From Byssothecium circinans (taxonomy: Eukaryota > Ascomycota > Dothideomycetes > Pleosporales > Massarinaceae): DNA of 64,000 bases. Under the pieces are notes generated by a model, which saw only the letters and a program-made list of their open reading frames with translations, was not told the DNA's origin and did not search any database. The DNA lies in NCBI GenBank assembly GCA_010015675.1, contig ML977023.1, forward strand, positions 192,749 through 256,748. Reading direction: 5' to 3'. Position numbers and translations under genes: made by a program. Of this stretch, positions 1-11,879 are shown piece by piece; the first letter of the stretch is position 1; the number at the start of each line of letters is the position of its first letter.

Positions 1-349
1 GTGAGGAGCCAGAGGGGCAGTTTACTAGATGTGCCGGCGCGTCGATAGAAGGCACCGTCGTAGACGAGTCTAACCCGAAGACCGTTCCCGGCTGCTAGGC
101 TCACCTTTTTGATATGGGTCCACAGATAGTGGTACACATGGTCTTGAATCTCTCTATTGGTGCGGGCCTCAGCTTCACATCCGATTTATGGAGGGCCTGT
201 ACATACTGCGGGAGATCCATGAAACGGAAAGTGGGATCAGGTGCCTTGCGCTGCTGCAAGAGAAGAGCATCGCTGGAGGTGTTACTGTCGGTAAACGCTG
301 CGAGCGCTACTTTCGCTACGTTCTCATCTTCCAGAGACGTCGGGGTCAA
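1..349 (-). CDS. Possible partial gene, product not recognised
   Basis: An open frame starts at an ATG at 349 and runs leftwards. It can be joined through a very short candidate intron (104 to 70, GT...AG, 35 nt) to a second open stretch that leaves the window at its left edge. The joined frame keeps a normal protein composition across the splice, which is the main reason for listing it. I see no family motif. The intron is shorter than the others in this window, so the join is uncertain, and the ATG may not be the true start. It could also be a chance frame. Confidence 0.3.
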
Positions 350-366
350 AATCGTACGAGGCCGGA

Positions 367-445
367 GAAGTTGTGCGTGACCGTCGAGATTATCTGTGAC
401 CGTCGAAGTTGTGTATTGGTCGTTGAAGTTGTGTGTTGGTCGGTT
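367..445. repeat. Degenerate 19-21 bp tandem repeat, four units
   Basis: Four consecutive units begin at about 367, 386, 405 and 425. Each starts GA(A/G)(G/A)TT and ends in a GACCGTC- or TGGTCGTT-like block. They lie just upstream of the possible gene at 1-349, so they could be part of its promoter or simply a decayed minisatellite. Confidence 0.55.
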
Positions 446-1469
446 CTGAGTGTTGGATGTATTGCAGTAGACTATAGCGGGGGTTTAAATAGAAAGAACG
501 ACGCAGCGATAACTGATAAATTTAAGGTTTAATTTGAGCCTCCTACACAAGTCCGTGCGGTGTGGCTCTGTTGCTTCGATGCAAACGGTCAGTGAGCAAG
601 TATTGGGTAGTGTACCGAAGCGTTGGGATTCCGCAGGCCTTTTCACCAACCTCGGGAAAATTAATTCGAGATTCCGAAGTCTGTTACAACCAAATGTGCG
701 ACCTTAGCACGACATACCGTATGTCTTCACGTCCGCAACCCGGATATATATCATGACCGCCTCCATGAACTGATCCTTATAATTTCGAAATCGAGCGCTC
801 CTTGCTCGACAACAACTAGCAACCCAACCTTTATGCCCTCACGTACCTTTTGCTTCAAGAAAATGCCAGTAGTTTTATTCACAAGTGTAGTACCTCGCTA
901 TTGAGCGTTTATTTGAAAAACGCTGTGGAACGTTGTCTTGCCGGTAAGAAGCCAGGAGAGGGAATGCGGCCGTTTTTGCCTCGAGATGCTGTCGTCAATA
1001 ATCATATTATATCTAATTAATGACCAAATCGCTTGATATACTTCAATTGGAGAAAATAAGATGAGACGTTAATAAACATAGGTACAGCGAAGAAGACGCA
1101 TAGGAGATCTGGTACTGGGTTTGATATAATTGGCAGGAACTATATTTAGAACTTCAAACTTATATCATAGAGTATTTTTTTTATATTAATACCCTCTATG
1201 CCGCGTATGTGTTTGTAAAGTAAATACCAATTGCATGTATTGGACGAACGTCACAGTCAATCCGATGGCACTCGCGCCGAGCCACAAGCACATCTATCAC
1301 TGCGCTTAAATCATCCCAGACCATTGACTAGCGGTTCTGTCTCACCCAAAAGTCTTTCACAACGATGTGCGGGTAGTCAATGATCCTTCAATCTGGATCC
1401 ATCACACCGCCTATGCAAGATTATCGCATTAACTAATTTGAGGATAGTGATAGCCATCTTCCCACCTTA
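446..1469. other. Intergenic, no gene seen
   Basis: The stretch is AT-rich from about 990 to 1200, with scattered short frames lacking ATG starts or recognisable motifs. It holds the 3' flank of the HET gene. I find no RNA gene or structured repeat here. Confidence 0.6.
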
Positions 1470-3892
1470 TCAAATAACATTAACCAGCCCAGGCAAGCGT
1501 TCAAGTGCATCCTCCATAGCTTCAGTTAAACCAAGAGTACTGTCCCCTGTCTGAAAGGCAGTCCAATGTCCAACCCTCTGACATGTATCTTTCTGCTGCT
1601 GCGAGGGAGCGAGGACAATACCAGCCAGTTCCAAGCGACAATTCTGCGGACCTAATTCTTTTACCCTCCATCCTACCACCGCAAGGAAGACGTTAGCAGT
1701 ATCCCTCTCCTGGTCCCCCAAATCCGATTCAGTTATATCCGTTAATTTTCGTCTCGCCGCCGTATGTAATTCCCTTCCCCACCAACCCCTCAAGTTCACC
1801 ACGACTGTTACGATCGCTCCATCCATTTTCACATGTATAGCCAATTTTCCCATTTTTGTATCCTCCAGAACTTGACGATAAATCACGATACGATCGCAAG
1901 AGTGACGACGGTGATAGGGCACGTTCACCAAAAGGATGGGACACTTGAGTCGAAGTGTAGCCGATAATACGGCCCCGGTGGGATCCACAGTCGCACACGT
2001 GATGTTATGATCGATAACAGTGACAAATTCACGTTGCAGCGGAAACCAGTCGTAAAGGATAGGCGACATATTGCTCACCCAAGACCACGACGGCCCATGG
2101 TATTCTCTATCAAAGTAAGGTTGCCGGTCTGCTTTCCAAAGTAACCCCCTCGCTATGTCCATACGCCAGAGTCCGGCAAGGTAGAAGTCCTTCGTTTTCA
2201 TACGCGCGATGGCTGCAAGGCCTGATAAAGCCGGTAATCTATCTGATTCTCTAGATAGACGGAGATTGGAGTACGTTTGCACAATCGTCATTCGCCACCA
2301 AGCGTACGTCTCTGAATCGGACATGGAAGGACGAGTGAAGCTGTATGTGGTAGCAAGAGATGCATCTGCGTACTGCTCTAGTGCTGTAAATTCAGTCCTT
2401 GCGGTTTGTCGGCATTGTCGATAGGACGCTCCTTTGAGGTCGGAACCACATTCGCATATGTGGGCTTCTCGGCATTCCCATACCATTTCGAATCGCTCAA
2501 AGTATAGAACCCGTCGCGAAAGCAGTCTTTCTTGATAAACCTTTCAAGTCTTGTTAGATCGACTTGTAGACTATGAGCTGGGTCCCTTACCCATGCTCGC
2601 CCCAAAAGGGGCCCGGGCTCTGATCCGTCACGGTGAATATCTCGTCTGAGCTTGATGAAGGGTCTAGACGGAATATTATGCACCGTGTTGATCATTTGAT
2701 CATAACTTCCCATCTTGAGAAACCCCACCGTATCATCTTTGGCTGCTGATGCGGCGATCGTCAAAGTTGCGTTCGCGTAGATGTGAGCCATATTCGAAGC
2801 CTCCTCAGCCCAGTCATTAGGGTCATCTTGAACGATGCAGAGACTATCTATCCATAGGTATTCAATGCCCAACGCCCGGGTGACCGTGATGGCGTCTTGA
2901 AACGTCGCCGGTATATCATCCCAAGGCATGCCAGACATTCGATCCAGAAGTGACAGCCTAGTCGTCTTGTACGTTGGGTGAGAGCCCCAGCAGTGACTTA
3001 CTAAAGTGCTTGGTTAATTCTGGAAAGAGAAAAAACGGTAATTCATGGAAACGGGTACTGACAAGTGACATAGGGTGTCTTAACAGTAGCTGTGAACTGA
3101 AAATCACACAGCAACCTTGGCGTATCAGTGTCACTAACGTTAATTATTCTTTTAGGCAGTAGCGATCCAGTCTGTTTTTCCGTGCTTAGAACATTTCCTT
3201 GTGTGGCGTCCAGAGGAAAGCAAGTAGTGTGATCCTCTGTACACGTTTGTAGCCAGGTTCCAGCGCGGGCGAGAGAGGCAGAACGATCGCAACCTTGAGC
3301 TATCTCGGAACGAATGCCAATCCAAGGTAATGGGTTTCCGGGGGCGGTTTTGACATCGTAAGCTAAAAGAGACCAGTCAGCAGCCTTCGTGTCGGAGAAA
3401 ACGAGACTGGGTTCACTTACGGATCTCCAATTGATAGAATTCATAACGTTCGGAGATAGGTGGGAGGCGCAAAGGATGTGCTGTGCGGTGGTACCAATCT
3501 GGCTCGTCCTCCTGAACAATGCATATACGAAGCGTACAGCCTAGGCCGTCCCACGCAAGCGAAAATCCGCTATTTTCTAAGTCCAGAGACGAAAGTCCCT
3601 CGAAAATCACCTCACAGAATTCGCAATTTTTTAGGCGGCAAATATCGACTTCGGAAATCGTACAGCGATATCCTGAGCTGATCGTGGCATGGACCGGACA
3701 GTAGTATACACAAGTCTCAGGCGAGTCGTGAACAGCTGCATTCATTGGCGAGACCATCGTAGAAGTGGCGCCAACCTTATTCACATGCTGGGCCTCTTCT
3801 GTTGTTGTTGTTGTTGTTGCATTATCGGTATTTCGGAATATACGAGCGGAAACTCGTTGCCAAAGAGGCCCTTTTGACGATTCGGAAAACAT
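1470..3892 (-). CDS. HET-domain (heterokaryon incompatibility-type) protein
   Basis: Four exons: 3892-3421, 3362-3063, 3000-2591 and 2540-1470, giving 750 residues with all phases matching and three introns of 50-62 nt. The HET domain is clear from its ordered motifs: YVTLSHCWG (about 255-263), a TFQDAI stretch and YLWIDSLCI (about 305-313), WVYQERLLSRRVLYF across the last splice (from about 394), and WECRE shortly after. HET domains act in non-self recognition and regulated cell death in filamentous ascomycetes. The partner and trigger of this one cannot be read from the sequence. The N-terminus carries a Thr run encoded by a (CAA)n tract, and a Cys/His-containing segment precedes the HET domain. 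The long C-terminal half has no motif I recognise. The start is the first in-frame ATG. The gene looks intact. Confidence 0.9.
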
Positions 3893-4905
3893 CTTTTAAG
3901 GGTGTTCCTGTTCTGGTGGCGTTGAATCTCTAGAGACTTGTTCTTGCGTAAATGGAGTTGAGCACTCATATACAACGTCAGCGACACTTTCGCTCGGATG
4001 TTTCACGTTCGAGGTCGATTCTTCGAGCTGCGGAGTAGGGACGACAGATTTGTTGGAGTCTTCTCGATACTATTCTAGTGGTAGCTGTGACATATGCAAC
4101 GGTACAGGCGATGGTATAGGTATGGCTGAAGATGATGGTAAACGCAGTGTCGAAGGCGATGCTATATAACTCCAAAGAGTGGTTATACTGTGGATATATT
4201 TGTGTAGGAGTATTCGCCACGATGAGCGGAGAGCAGGCGCCAGTGTCATCAACGGTGCCGGTGACAGGGGTGGCAAGGCTGAAGTACAGTATTTATTAGC
4301 AACGTGGCCCTGCTGCAGGGTATACAGAACAGGCTGAATGCGGAGACATGCGATTGGTATTTGGCATTATGGCAGTAACACCCGTGGGCTCTTCAGATCT
4401 GTAGTGTTGTAAGGAGTAAAGTGAAAGGGAGTTAAAGTCAAGGGCGTGGTGCACTTCCCTTACTTGATTACATCAGTCACGCTCAGTATAACAGGAAGCA
4501 TATGAACCACTTACCTGACTGATGCCTTATGTGCGTATGCCTTAGAAGATTCTGCCTTACGGGGCATATGCGACTTGCGGTCCCGGATTCGCAATTATCT
4601 CAACAGCTATTTCTTATTTCAAACCTACCTACAGCTTGTTAGTTGCTTATTTACGAGATGTGCACGTGGAGGAAGTAAGCTTAGGGGAGGAACGACTTAT
4701 CAACTATCTGTTCTAAGAAAGCACGATCCCCGTAAGATGTAGTACGTCGTGTGTGATTAGTGATAAAGGCTGAGGCGATCCAAAACTACGGTTATTGGTG
4801 AAATTCTATACATACTTACTTCTTACCTCAATGAGCTTCGGAGGAGGTTTGAAACCGTACAGTAGATTACAGGCCCAAATCGAGAAACCTGCTATCTCAC
4901 CATTC
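3893..4905. other. Intergenic, no gene seen
   Basis: This separates the HET gene 5' end from the 3' end of the GGCT-like gene. Short overlapping frames around 3980-4280 are unsupported. No tRNA or clear repeat is seen. Confidence 0.55.
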
Positions 4906-6141
4906 TCAAACCAAACGCACCGCCTCCGCCTCCGCCTCCCCCTTCTCCATCCCCTCCCTCCACGCTCCTCCCACCCTCTCGCCCTCCCCATCACACCCCT
5001 CCGTCCGTTCCCCATCCCCAAACACCCCCTTAAACCCGCCATCATAACTCCACCACATCCCGCTAAACACCCACCCTAACAACACCCCCAACCACTTCGG
5101 CACCCTCCCCTCCCGATCCCGCAATGGTTTCCCAAGCCCAAACAGCATTATCAAAACCGGGAACCAAAGCCCCATAAAAATTCCCTTCCCCAACTGCTGC
5201 CTCCTCGTCGTAATAGTATACGTGCGGATATCATTGAGGTATTCCCGGTACTCTTTAGGGAGATTGAGTTCCGTCGCGCCGTCGGTGATGAGTTTAAGGT
5301 AGCGCGGTGAGGGCTGCGCGTACGAAGGGTCGGGACGGCGGGGACGGGGTTGGGAGGAGGAGGTAGACGCGAAGAGCGTGTGGGCTTTAAAAGGGTGTGT
5401 TGTGGGGACTGAGGGTACGGTGTCGGCGGAGGTGGGGAGCGGGAAGCAGTCGACGGTGATGTCTTGGTAGGATGAGCCGCCGCCTTCTGTGGCGATGATG
5501 TGGGCGTAGTCGGTTGGTGTGACTTCGTATACGCAGCCGACCATGCCCTTGTGCCATCGGTCTTTGTGGTAGCCTGGCTTGCGTGGTTGTTCGTCTTCTT
5601 CTTCTGATGGCGGGGCTGGGGGATCGGATTCGGGGTCGCGGAGCGCGGAGTTTGCGAAACAGGGCTCGGTGTATGGGATCCCGGGGAGGTCGAAGGTGAG
5701 GCGGAGTGTGGGGACGAGGACATTGATTTGGGAGAGAGGTTTGATGCCTCTTACGCCGCGGAACGTTTCATTACATAGATTGGATCCATATGCGAGGTAC
5801 AGCACCGTTTTTCCCTTCTCTTCAGCTGCCGCGATGTCGGAGGGTGTGAGCTTCGTCACATCGACAGGGCGTTCGGTCAAGGAGGCATCGCGGCGCTCCT
5901 CTGATGTCTGCGGGAGGCGATGGTACACATGCCTCGGAGCATGTTTACGTCGACATAAAGTATTCAGTTGACCGACAAGTCTCCGCACGCAACATGGAGG
6001 TGATTCTTCGCGGGTCGGGTAGGCGTTGGAGATGGGGTAGGGCTGGTCCATGGTGCCAGTGGGCTGGGTCGTTGAGGTTATCGTGGGACGGGATTGCGTG
6101 CTGCCTGTGCCCGAGCTGTCATTGGGTGGCGCCACTACCAT
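4906..6141 (-). CDS. Gamma-glutamylcyclotransferase-like protein with C-terminal membrane segments
   Basis: A single open frame of 411 residues starts at an ATG at 6141; a second ATG at residue 31 is an alternative. The GGCT fold is indicated by LYLAYGSNL at about 114-122, and by VGCVYEVTPTDY (about 201-212) followed by ATEGGGSSYQ, whose Glu219 sits where the catalytic acid of the family is expected. Family members cyclise gamma-glutamyl groups to 5-oxoproline, for example in glutathione turnover; the substrate here is unknown. Two hydrophobic segments follow (about 320-337 and 349-363), so the enzyme is probably membrane-anchored. This differs from the small soluble GGCTs. The N-terminal 100 residues are low in structure and rich in Pro, Ser and Thr. 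The coding strand is C-rich at the 5' end and turns G-rich toward the 3' end. Confidence 0.8.
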   Translation of the reverse strand: MVVAPPNDSSGTGSTQSRPTITSTTQPTGTMDQPYPISNAYPTREESPPCCVRRLVGQLNTLCRRKHAPRHVYHRLPQTSEERRDASLTERPVDVTKLTPSDIAAAEEKGKTVLYLAYGSNLCNETFRGVRGIKPLSQINVLVPTLRLTFDLPGIPYTEPCFANSALRDPESDPPAPPSEEEDEQPRKPGYHKDRWHKGMVGCVYEVTPTDYAHIIATEGGGSSYQDITVDCFPLPTSADTVPSVPTTHPFKAHTLFASTSSSQPRPRRPDPSYAQPSPRYLKLITDGATELNLPKEYREYLNDIRTYTITTRRQQLGKGIFMGLWFPVLIMLFGLGKPLRDREGRVPKWLGVLLGWVFSGMWWSYDGGFKGVFGDGERTEGCDGEGERVGGAWREGMEKGEAEAEAVRLV

Positions 6142-6585
6142 TGTATTTGGCCGACTTAAAGCTCAAGTGCTATGTATCACCAACTGTGTATACTCAGATA
6201 GTTAATCCCGGAGGTATTCAAAGAGTTGGCCTCCTGTCTACCGTCATTGATGTCCGTTGGAGGGTCAGTTCGTCCGATTTATCATCAATCGGGACATTCA
6301 AACGCCGATTGGTCGCCCGTTCTAGTAAGGACCACGAGGTCACATCACGTGACCATACATGTCCTCCAATGTTCAGATGTTGTTCGGCGTCTGGCGGTGT
6401 TTTTATTATATATAGCCTTTCAGAGCTACTGATGAGATATTGGTGTGAAGTCGATAAATTGGTTGTTTAATTCATGTTGCAGACCCGACTTTCACCTGTA
6501 CCAGTGCCAGGCATTAACCGTCATTAAATATACCGCAATACCGCTTTCCCGAAGTTTTATCCACCGAGTTCTTCATGGAAGTAAC
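6142..6585. other. Intergenic between two minus-strand genes
   Basis: About 440 bp between the start of the GGCT-like gene and the stop of the P450 gene. It must hold the GGCT-like promoter. No motif stands out. Confidence 0.5.
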
Positions 6586-8423
6586 TCAATTCTCAGCTTC
6601 GTGCAACTTCACCGTCATCCTGCACTTATCGAACGGCTTCGCAGTAAGGACCTGGGCCTGCAAAAAAAGTCAACTTCCCATCATCTTCACTTCACCACAA
6701 CAAAGAAGAGAGGGAAACTTACATTGAACAACTCTCCATTCGTCTTATACCTCCCATCCTCACCCACAACCGGCCTCCCCTTCTCATCCACCACAACTGC
6801 CGCATGCCCCACCTTAACAAAATCATACCTCCTTATCACACAAGCCAGAATAACCCTCGCCTCTATATTCGCCAGTTCCTGGCCAATACAGTTCTTCGGC
6901 CCGCGTTCAAACGGCCTCCACGCACTAATCGGAACCTTCTTCGCACCCGGCGCGTCGTCCTGCTTCGTCGCCGTCGTATCGGTGTCGCTCACCCATCGCT
7001 CCGGTACGAATTCATCGGCCGTCTCGCCGTAGACTTTCGGATCCCGGTGGATGAGGAAGTGGTTGATGTATAAGATGGTATCATCGAGACAGAGTTCCTG
7101 GCCGTCTTCGAGGCGCACTGTGAACCCTTTGCCTCGGACGGACAAGCGTGCTGAGCCGGCGGGAGGGAATAAGCGGAGGATTTCTTTGATGCAGGCGGAG
7201 GTGTAGGTGAGGCCTTTTATGGTTTCGTCGGGACGAGCGAGGAAGACTTCGCGAGGATCGGCGTCGCCGAATACGGCATCATGCTCGGCGCGGAGGGCCT
7301 GGAGACGCTTTGGGTCGATTGAGAGGTGGTAGAAGAGCCGTTGGAGTAACGTAGATGTGGTGTCGTGGCCGGCGAAGAAGAAAGACTTGATTTGGTCGGC
7401 GGTTACGTGAAGATCTTCGCTGGTCAAAACGTCGACGTCCTTTAGAGCAAGGGCGAGCACAGAGCGGTTCTGACTTTGCTTCGTGCCTTCACTTTGCGCC
7501 GCTTTGATATCGGCGAACTTGTCCTTGATGACACGTTTGATGGACGCATCTGCCTTCTTCGAATAGTAGATCCGCCGGAATCGATTTGGAACGTTCAACC
7601 ATATGGGCAAGGCACCATCATCAATATAGGTCTTTAGAAGTTCGCGAATTTGATAGACGACTTCGTGGCCGCCTGTCTCGTCTTGCGCCTGGAGATCGAT
7701 GTTGCACACGACCTCTCCAATGATATCAAAAGTCAACTCTGTGCAAAGAACTTCCATTTCTGTTTCCGCCCCCGACTCAGCCAAAGCGTCCAGCCTCTTC
7801 ATGAAGATGTTCGATTTTTGGATGATGGTGGGCAGCAGAGTGAGGAGTTGCTGTGGCGCAAAACCAGGATTGAATCGTTTTCGCAGCGTTTTCCAAGTTA
7901 GACCCTCGTACAGTCGTTAGCTAACTTTATTTTAGCGTTAGACTGCGGAAGGCTCACATCAGCACTCAACATAGACTTCGGTCCAATCAAGTCAAACAAC
8001 TCCGACATAGTTGGGGATTTCGTCACGCTCCAAGGATGGATCTTTGAAACCTTGGTTATCTGCTCAGCTATATCGTGTGATGCCACTACGACCATTGGGC
8101 TTGGAGTGAACGGTCGGATGTCGTAGAAGTTGAACTGCGGGTAACCTGATTCTCGCCATAGCAAATCAAAAGCATAGTCTGTCCTTTGTCTTAGTTTACA
8201 CGTTCAGAAGATGGCGCTTCAAGATCTCACCTGGATGACGCCTCTTATCACCTAGTCGTTTGAAGGCTCTCCCGATGGTCGGCCCACCGCCTAGAAGAAG
8301 GGTGTTCGGGTAGTGTTGCGGGATGTGGCTGAATTTCTTGAAGCGCCAGTTGTAGAGTTGGATGTAGAGGAACCACACGAGCGCGGCTAGCAGCGCTAGA
8401 GACACGTAGGTGTTGGTCTCCAT
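6586..8423 (-). CDS. Cytochrome P450 monooxygenase
   Basis: Exons 8423-8231, 8178-7958, 7904-6723 and 6657-6586 give 555 residues. Three introns (52, 53 and 65 nt) are placed by phase and by conserved P450 sequence, for example HPDYAFDLLW across the first. The ATG at 8423 puts a single hydrophobic anchor directly at the N-terminus, as expected for an ER-bound P450. Diagnostic motifs are the I-helix AGHDTT (about 316-321), EILR of the K-helix (379-382), FVPERW (about 437-442) and the haem loop FERGPKNCIGQE with Cys477 as thiolate ligand. The substrate is unknown; fungal P450s of this layout work in secondary metabolism or xenobiotic and fatty-acid oxidation. No synthase or cluster gene flanks it. 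The last small exon is supported by phase and by a typical P450 tail. Confidence 0.93.
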
Positions 8424-8798
8424 GCTTGCGAAGTTTTGAAGGTCTCGTCTCTTCTTGCTCAACGGTCTGTCGCGGGTAGGCTAGCAACAAATAATGAGCA
8501 GATGTATCTGGTAGGCGAATGCGGCTTTCATAATCGGATGGAACAAGTGATATTACTCCTAGGTGAAACGATTGAGGTAACGCAGTCACTATAAATGCGT
8601 GTGTGAGTGGAGTGCTAGCTATCGAGAGCAGAACAACAAGAGAAGAAGCGAAGGAGCCTGAGATGGCGGAGCAGCTTCACAAGAAATAAGGGCATGTCAC
8701 TGGGCGCTCATGACGTCCTCGGGTAGACGGCCGTCCGGGCGGTTACCTCTAGCCCCGGTTCACCGTGCCACACCGACGATGGAAGACGGCGGCACAAC

Positions 8799-9180
8799 AC
8801 CGTATAGACTGCGTATTACGCCCTGCACGTTTAACTCAATTAGGTGTATGAATACGCCTTAGTGACTAGGCATATTCCCAGGCCTGGGCGTATTGGTCGC
8901 GCCTTCCCAATTAGGAAGATAAACAGGAGAGCCCGCCAAAGTTGAAGAAATATCCTTCAGAATTAAACGTTCCTCCAAAAGAGAAAGATAATATTCAATG
9001 ACACTTCTTTGAAAGAAATTTTTGAGGTTTGAAGGATGTTTCTTGAAATCTGAAAGCTGCCAGTAAGGGTTTTCATTGATTACCTAAGGGCGGGCGTACT
9101 CACTAACATAACACTTCAAGGGACTGATGTATTACTAAGCCTGGCGTATTACAGGACATGCAATACGCGGTCTATACGGT
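8799..9180. mobile_element. 382-bp element with ~21-bp terminal inverted repeats (MITE-like)
   Basis: ACCGTATAGACTGCGTATTA begins at 8799. Its inverted counterpart, reading inward from 9180, differs at two of 21 positions. The interior repeats short subterminal motifs such as GCGTATTAC, ATACGCC and GGGCGTATT in both orientations, as in transposase-binding arrays of non-autonomous DNA elements. No transposase frame is present, and I cannot define a clean target-site duplication. Confidence 0.7.
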
Positions 9181-9340
9181 ATACTTTAGATGAGTACGAA
9201 AGGCGAGTCTGTCCAAGAGTCAAATGCAGTTGCACAATTGTATTAGGTAAGCTGCTCATATATCGGGCTGAAAGACTTCAAGCGTATCCGTACGTATGTA
9301 CTCGCGGAGCGTAATGGATACGAGTGGATATGGCGTCACA

Positions 9341-9445
9341 TAGAAATTGCATCCTTAGTAAACTAATAAAGCCCTACATATTAATTTTAATATGTGGCAT
9401 GCAACGAATTAGAACGCGGGTGGCAAAATAACGTGACTCAAATCC
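9341..9445. repeat. Dispersed repeat, copy 1
   Basis: About 105 bp align with 59294-59399 in the same orientation; both contain GCATGCAACGAATTAGA. Most differences are transitions, which suits repeat-induced point mutation. Nature unknown. Confidence 0.65.
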
Positions 9446-11879
9446 CCCCATGCGTCTTATAAACAAACTGCCACCCCATCCACCTCGCTCCGAGCATAAC
9501 GTTTATCTCATTTAACTCACCACGCGGTTGAAAGAATTCCCCGCACAGATAAGACTCTCTCACCAAAGACACCTACAATAACTAACACGTTAGTCACTCT
9601 CCTTTAATAACAAAACATAGAATTGTAAAGCTATGCCTGCTCTTTTACGTAAGAGTAGAAAGAGGCTAAAAGGGCTTCGTTATGTGTGGGTAAATATGAG
9701 CTGAAGTTCTTTTCAATCGCGTGCTCATTTCGTCTTTCCGAAACTCTTCAATCAATAAACGCCGCCCCTCCCGGCCCTCCACAGTGTTTCTTTGACAACA
9801 ATATCCCCAAGCATCTTGACTACGTCCTTCCAAACCTCCAAAATGGGGATCCTGTCTTGGATCTGAAGTAATCAACGCTTGGAGATAACAACAGTCAACT
9901 TGTTGAGTCCGAGGGTGCTCCTACGTCCACGCACCGGGCTCTCAAGCCGAGAAAGATCAACTTTAAAAGGACTATACTCCAAAAACCCGTCCAAATCGCG
10001 CATGGAGAACCACAGTGACAGGTGCTTGATATGCGTGAAGTGCGAAACAAGGGTCGCAGCTCAGAGTGCGTGAAACAGTCTACATCGTAACCAAACTTAC
10101 GTTATTCAAGGAGAGGACCCTTGAATTCTAGACTCTCCACAGTCGATGGGCGTACTGTGTATGATAGACGATCCCACGCTGGCTGGGTTGGAACCGAGCC
10201 GGTAGGCACAAGGATGCACTCCAGTTACCCAGTGCTCTGCTTGAGGCGGAACTGCTTGATGCCTTCTTCGAGTATGGCCTTGCTGGTGTGAAACCACCAG
10301 GGCAGGCCAGAGCGCTCGCAATTGTTGTCTGTGTTGCGTTGTCATCGTATTGGATCTTGAGGTGCTCGTTGCCGAATTTGGCGAGATTGATGTCAGGTTA
10401 TAGTGATATGGGCTGTAGTGATACCAACCGTCCTCGGAGACGGCACCATGCGAGACAGGTAATATCCTTATTCGACCAAACGATGCGACATTCAGGTCCT
10501 GAATATTGTACTGCCATTAAACCCGGTTGTGTGGAGCAGGTGGGCTGGATACGAGGATACGATGCAGAGCGTATCTTTCCAGAGAATGTCGTACACCTGG
10601 TCGTGAAGCCCGGGCGGGAGATGCATGAACTGGAATAATGCATCTCCATTATGCCTCCAGTCTCGCACTTCATCTTGCTGTACGCCTTGTCGTACTTTAA
10701 CCCCCTTGGGCCTTCATTGCCTTCCAGGCTTCAGATGCGTCGTCTCCTAGGGAGGCAGTGGGACTGGAACACTATCTGCGAGGGAACGAGGGATACGATC
10801 ACGTAGCGAAGAACCTAACTGGATGCCAAGCCACCTGCGACGTGGCGGGTGGATCGTGACAGTTGCGGGCAATTTAGTAGTACGAGGGCGGTCTCTGTAA
10901 TTGGTACGACGTCCCTTCTTCTTCGGGACAGGTGGTGGTTTCCGTGCTGTCTGTATACCCATTGTGCGATGCTCCACAGAAAAGAGTTGTGAGACCCCGA
11001 GTGATTGTGTAGTTGTGCCGAGAATTGGCCGTATAGCTGGTCGATATTGCTGACATGTTGGCAGGCCCTCTCCTATGGTGGTAATGGCACTTCCTGACGT
11101 CGGATACCATGGCATCCAAAGCCCGTCCGTTTAAGGACCCGATCTCGAGATGCAGGAAAACGGACGCAGAGACTCGAACCCCACTCTTCCTAAAGTTCTT
11201 CATACCTTGGCCTTTCTCCTCTCTTCGCGGAGAATACGTCATCTCGAGACTGCTGTTTGCATATGGGCATGCAATGCTAGCATCGGTAATGTTCGCCAGG
11301 CGTTTGTAATTCTTGGCGCTAGATAGCAGTACACCTGGACAGTGTCACAAAGATGGTGCAATAATTCGTGTCCGACTGGTTCCGCTGAGGTAAGCGAGCT
11401 GTCTCACCACTACTCTGGTAATGGTTTAGTACTACTACTAGTAGTTGGATATGAACTATTTCACCACCTGGTGCATGCAAAGTTGCTGCTTACATACAGT
11501 ACGCTGCTAGCGCGGTTGCTTCGTGTTATACATTTCCCTCGCCTTGCCGTTAAGAAGATGGGAGTTGGGAAATACTACTCACATTGTCCCCTCCGCCCTC
11601 ACCACCCATCGACAATCCAGTCACAACGGTCAACAGCACCTAACGTACTAACGACAATAACTTCATTGATGATACACTACATCAACAGGACGCTGACCAC
11701 CACCATTGGAGAGCAAGATACAAAAGGGAAAAAACGTCTATACCAGCTTCACATGCAAAGAAAATCTTAGAGAGTCTTGTTCTTTTGAGCAAATAGCTGT
11801 CACTGTACAAGTATAAAACACACTTCGCTAGCTCCATCCTCCTCAGCCCCGCTAAATTATCACAGCAAAAGGTCCATGT
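9446..11879. other. Gene-poor stretch with no confident gene
   Basis: Several open frames of 60-140 codons lie on both strands here, but most lack an ATG or overlap each other antiparallel. The only stretch with protein-like composition is listed separately at 10168-10638. The right end is the 3' flank of cytochrome c1. Confidence 0.5.
10168..10638 (+). pseudogene. Open frame with protein-like composition, possible decayed gene
   Basis: The frame is open from just after stop codons at 10162-10167 to about 10638. It begins with a Leu/Ala-rich amphipathic stretch around LLEAELLDAFFEYG and ends with IFPENVVHLVVKPG. I do not recognise the family. There is no convincing start, and the upstream continuation lies in another frame, so I read it as a relic or as an exon of an unresolved gene. 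Confidence 0.2.

Noticed and set aside
367..445. CRISPR-like array
   Set aside because: The units are contiguous degenerate tandem repeats without spacers, and the organism is a eukaryote.
4906..8423. Secondary-metabolite gene cluster around the P450
   Set aside because: No synthase, terpene cyclase or cluster regulator is visible nearby; HET, GGCT-like and cytochrome c1 genes are unrelated neighbours.
11342..11770. 142-codon plus-strand frame with a hydrophobic stretch
   Set aside because: It starts at GTG with no upstream exon and no recognisable domain; more likely chance.
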